A stretch of 64,000 nucleotides of DNA from positions 1,612,001-1,676,000 of the forward strand of contig JAVHJL010000003.1 of NCBI GenBank assembly GCA_036971715.1, given 5' to 3'. Below the pieces are notes generated by a model, which worked only from the letters and a program-made list of their open reading frames with translations, was not told the origin of the DNA and ran no database searches. This document shows positions 61,353 through 64,000 of the stretch, one piece after another. Source of the DNA: Arthrobotrys musiformis. Taxonomy: Eukaryota > Ascomycota > Orbiliomycetes > Orbiliales > Orbiliaceae. Within the stretch, counting starts at the first letter, position 1. The number at the start of each line of letters is the position of its first letter. The position numbers were made by a program, and so were the translations under genes.

Positions 61353-63002
61353 TTACCGAATAATCCTCATCTCCGCCCTCCGTCTAGGTGCAAACTTATC
61401 CTTATGTTCTTCCCACAACCTCTCCAGCTCTTCGCAATACAGGTCTTGGAGTTCATCGATGTAATCATCCCTCGGATCTGGCGATTGGATAGTTTTAATT
61501 GGTCTCCCCTGTTATATAATAGACCGAATTAACAAATGCTTGTTCCCTGCAACATAAAAAGGTTACAAGATCTTGCCGTCGCCAAATAGTACGAAGCGGT
61601 ATATGATCTGGTAAAATAAAGGGAAATTGAAGGCGACTTACGACGACAGTATTAACCGGGACTCTGTATGGTACCAATCCGACATCGTAATTAAAGATTC
61701 CTCGGGCATGGAAAAGTGGGATTGTGAATCCGAACACCTTCTTTACCAGGATTTGGAATTTATGCACCCAGCTCGTCTTCTTCGGAATAAGTTGATCGAA
61801 CAAGTCTACCAAAAACAAGTCAGCAATGAACTTAACCACCACGGGTACAATTGATGTTTTCTTACCATTTTCGCCAAAGCTTAACACAGGCACCAAATGA
61901 GCCCCGGTTCTGACCGCGACCCTCAAGAAACCCTTCCTCATCTTCAACGTCATATTCCCGGGCTTCGCGAACAACGATTCCTGTGCGCCCCCGACAACAA
62001 TCGTAATACCCTGCCCTTTCTTCATCGCCGGTTTCTCCCCGCCCAATACTACGCCCCTATTCAGGTGCGTAGCATTCCCATTCATCGTAATAGAATTCGC
62101 AGTCGAAGCAGCAACAGGCGTAGCACTCCCACTCACGAGCCCCTTACTCTTCCTGAACACCTTCGGCGCACGATCCCAGATCGTAAGGTGAACATCAGCC
62201 TCGCTGACCTCACCGGGCACCCCGCCGAGTAAATTCTCACAACTCTTTCGACTGACGCTTCCCAGACCCATGCCGATTAGATATTCGCGGTAGAACGGTA
62301 GTCGGAAGTTGCTTTCGAGGGTTAAGAGCGTATTACTGATTCCCGGGAATAACTCGTCCCATCCTGTCGTTTTTGTGACAAAACTACCCCAGGCGCCGTG
62401 GCTAATGATCCCGTGCGGGTGGAAGCCGAAGATGTAATTTTCCTCTGGTGATAATTCGACGGAACGATGGAGGCGCATAGGGAAGTATGTGCAAAAGTAA
62501 GACCAGAATCTTTTGTTGCGAATGATAGGCGATAGGAAGTTCGACGGTGGTTGGTCAGACGGAGGAGGAGTTAAGGTCAGGTAAATTAGATAGGGAACCA
62601 GTCTATAGCAATTATATAATTTATTAGTCGGTTTACGGGTGCCTTTCTCTTGCATATATAAAAACTGGCGAAACAACGTTGAACATACAAAGGCCAAGTC
62701 AACGGATTCGCCGCCGTAAACCAAAACATAGCCAGAGCAATCAATCCAGCCAGTTGGAATATAACCACTACCAGGGTCTCCAAACGTCGACGAATGGGTA
62801 TCACCAACGGTGCCCACCGAATCGCCTTACGCCGTGGAGACGGTCCTGTAACCAGTTCCGACGGAACACCATCTTTATCCACGATGCTATATGTTCTCTG
62901 TATGGGTTTTATTCCGTTCACACGGGGTTTTGTGTCGTTTGCCGTCGGCGGTGGGGGTTTTATAGTGTCGTCGGGGTTGGGAGAGTCGATGACGTTGGCC
63001 AT
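61353..63002 (-). CDS. Diacylglycerol O-acyltransferase type 2 (DGAT2), 4 exons
   Basis: Transfers an acyl group from acyl-CoA to diacylglycerol, the last step of triacylglycerol synthesis, at the ER and lipid droplets. Exons on the minus strand: 63002-62689, 62602-61866, 61805-61642, 61508-61353; total 1371 nt, 456 aa. A disordered N terminus is followed by a hydrophobic hairpin (TLVVVIFQLAGLIALAMFWF and WPLLVPYLIYL, restored by splicing). Core motifs are YIFGFHPHGIISHGAW (HPHG near residue 161), VGGAQESL, RKGFLRVAVRTGAHLVPVLSFGEN and FHARGIFNYDVGLVPYR. The C terminus DELQDLYCEELERLWEEHKDKF is family-typical. An insertion of about 45 residues, rich in Ala, Ser, Gly and Asn, lies before the VGGAQESL motif. 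Assignment is firm. Confidence 0.93.
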
Positions 63003-63736
63003 TGTGTGTGGTTTTACGATGGGTAATCCCCTTTCCTTGCTAGCAGGTGCACAAACAATGCCAGTTTAGACAGCTCCCCTTGGGCTCCCCTTTATATACT
63101 CTTCGCTAAAAAAAGGATATTGCCTTTGATGCTTTTTCACATGTTAGTGTTTATGGGATAGAGCTAAAACCGGCGATATGACAGCATACCGAGCAGATTT
63201 TTTCTGAAGTCGCTGGCTAGCCGGGCATAATTAGTGGCAGTGGCGGGGGTGGTACTGTCGGTAATGTAGGGGGAATGTTCGGCCTGGCCGGGTGTGGAGG
63301 GTTTGGTTCCTGGGATCTGGATGCTTTTAGCTTCCGTATCCTGATCTTATGCCGAGACTAAAACGAGATGTCCGTCGGTCAACACAGAAGGGCGGCGGGC
63401 ACATGCGCATGCTCATTTGACGGGCTGCACGGTGTCATAAAAGGACCCCCAGAAGTACCGTAATGCCAGAATATGGCTGCTCGAGGAGATTCTTATGCTC
63501 ATAAACTGGCTATTCTGCGTCGTGGTAACATCGACGGTGTCTTGAATGTTGTGCGCTAAGTCCGAGTGACACAAGATTAACGCCGACTGGATCTGAGATC
63601 CGATTATTAGTCATCCTGTGAATCATTTCACAACACCAAAACACCAACAATATTATAATCAGGATCCCACTGAGACGAAGCTGTTCTCTTCTCATCCCCA
63701 TCACAGTCGTTCCTTGAGACTTGGTATATAGATAAT
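63003..63736. promoter_or_regulatory. Divergent promoter between DGAT2 and the gene at the right edge
   Basis: A 734-bp interval between divergent start codons with no gene-like ORF. A tatata stretch about 15 bp before the ATG at 63737 is seen, but its role is unclear. Confidence 0.5.
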
Positions 63737-64000
63737 ATGTCGCTGAACTTCACCGCTTCTTATCGTATCAAGAAGAGTCAGCCAGGGGCTGCATCACGCA
63801 AGAACCCTCTGAATCAACTTCATCGCAAGTCAAGTGCAAATTCAAGTCCTCGAAAGTCATCGAGCAGTACACCGTCAACCCCACCGGTGTCTTCGATATC
63901 AAGCAGCAATGGCTATGATGATGACAATGATAATGACCCCCTTTCACTATACTCACCGAGCTGGCCTACTGCCCCTCGGTCAGCTCCACTTCCAACCACA
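63737..64000 (+). CDS. Ser-rich protein, N-terminal part only (runs off the window)
   Basis: Open from ATG 63737 to the end of the window, 88 codons. Begins MSLNFTASYRIKKSQPG and continues Ser/Pro/Asn-rich (SSANSSPRKSSSSTPSTPPV) with an acidic patch (YDDDNDNDPL). The low-complexity start looks like the disordered N terminus of a larger fungal protein. The family cannot be recognised from this part. Confidence 0.6.
   Translation, partial: MSLNFTASYRIKKSQPGAASRKNPLNQLHRKSSANSSPRKSSSSTPSTPPVSSISSSNGYDDDNDNDPLSLYSPSWPTAPRSAPLPTT

Overview
The window looks like nuclear DNA of a filamentous ascomycete (Pezizomycotina). Genes are broken by short introns of about 53-180 bp, mostly with GT donors and CTAAC/CTGAC-like branch sites. 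Intergenic regions are long and rich in pyrimidine or purine tracts. The gene set (GH51 arabinofuranosidase, sugar porter, C2H2 factor, RRM-YTH protein, Cdk7/Kin28 kinase, mS41, kinesin-7, DGAT2) is typically fungal. I cannot place it below that level; Orbiliomycetes is a guess I cannot support. Exon structures were rebuilt by hand from splice signals. Each complete multi-exon model keeps an open frame with a total length divisible by three.

Layout. (1) 0.4-5.6 kb: a divergent pair, an intracellular GH51 alpha-L-arabinofuranosidase (minus) and an MFS sugar porter (plus), share a 1.25 kb promoter with CreA-like, GGCTAA and CRE-type sites. This looks like a small arabinose-use module. (2) 7.9-9.7 kb: a zinc-type medium-chain dehydrogenase. 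(3) 9.7-18.4 kb: no credible gene; the last few kb are pyrimidine-rich and probably hold promoter and leader of an intronless C2H2 factor (18.4-20.2 kb). (4) 24.0-29.6 kb (minus): a 1765-residue Q/P-rich coiled-coil protein. (5) 35.3-37.4 kb: an RRM-YTH RNA-binding protein. (6) 37.4-43.9 kb: gene-poor, with a minisatellite and a purine/G-quadruplex tract. (7) 43.9-46.3 kb (minus): a low-complexity protein ending in a trypsin-like domain whose His position is Gln. (8) 47.2-50.4 kb: mitoribosomal mS41 (minus) diverges from a Cdk7/Kin28 kinase (plus), which is followed in the same frame by an ORF with a Tyr/Gln tetrapeptide repeat. (9) 52.2-55.3 kb (minus): a kinesin-7 of the Kip2/KipA type, followed in frame by a cryptic tail-anchor-like extension. 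(10) 61.4-63.0 kb (minus): a DGAT2 acyltransferase. (11) 63.7 kb to the end: the start of a Ser-rich protein.

The most unusual signals are the two convergent neighbours, kinase and kinesin. In each, the stop codon is followed by a long open extension in the same frame, and splice-like sites exist that would skip the stop exactly in frame. That would give a kinase with a Tyr/Gln-repeat tail and a membrane-anchored kinesin. RNA data would settle both.
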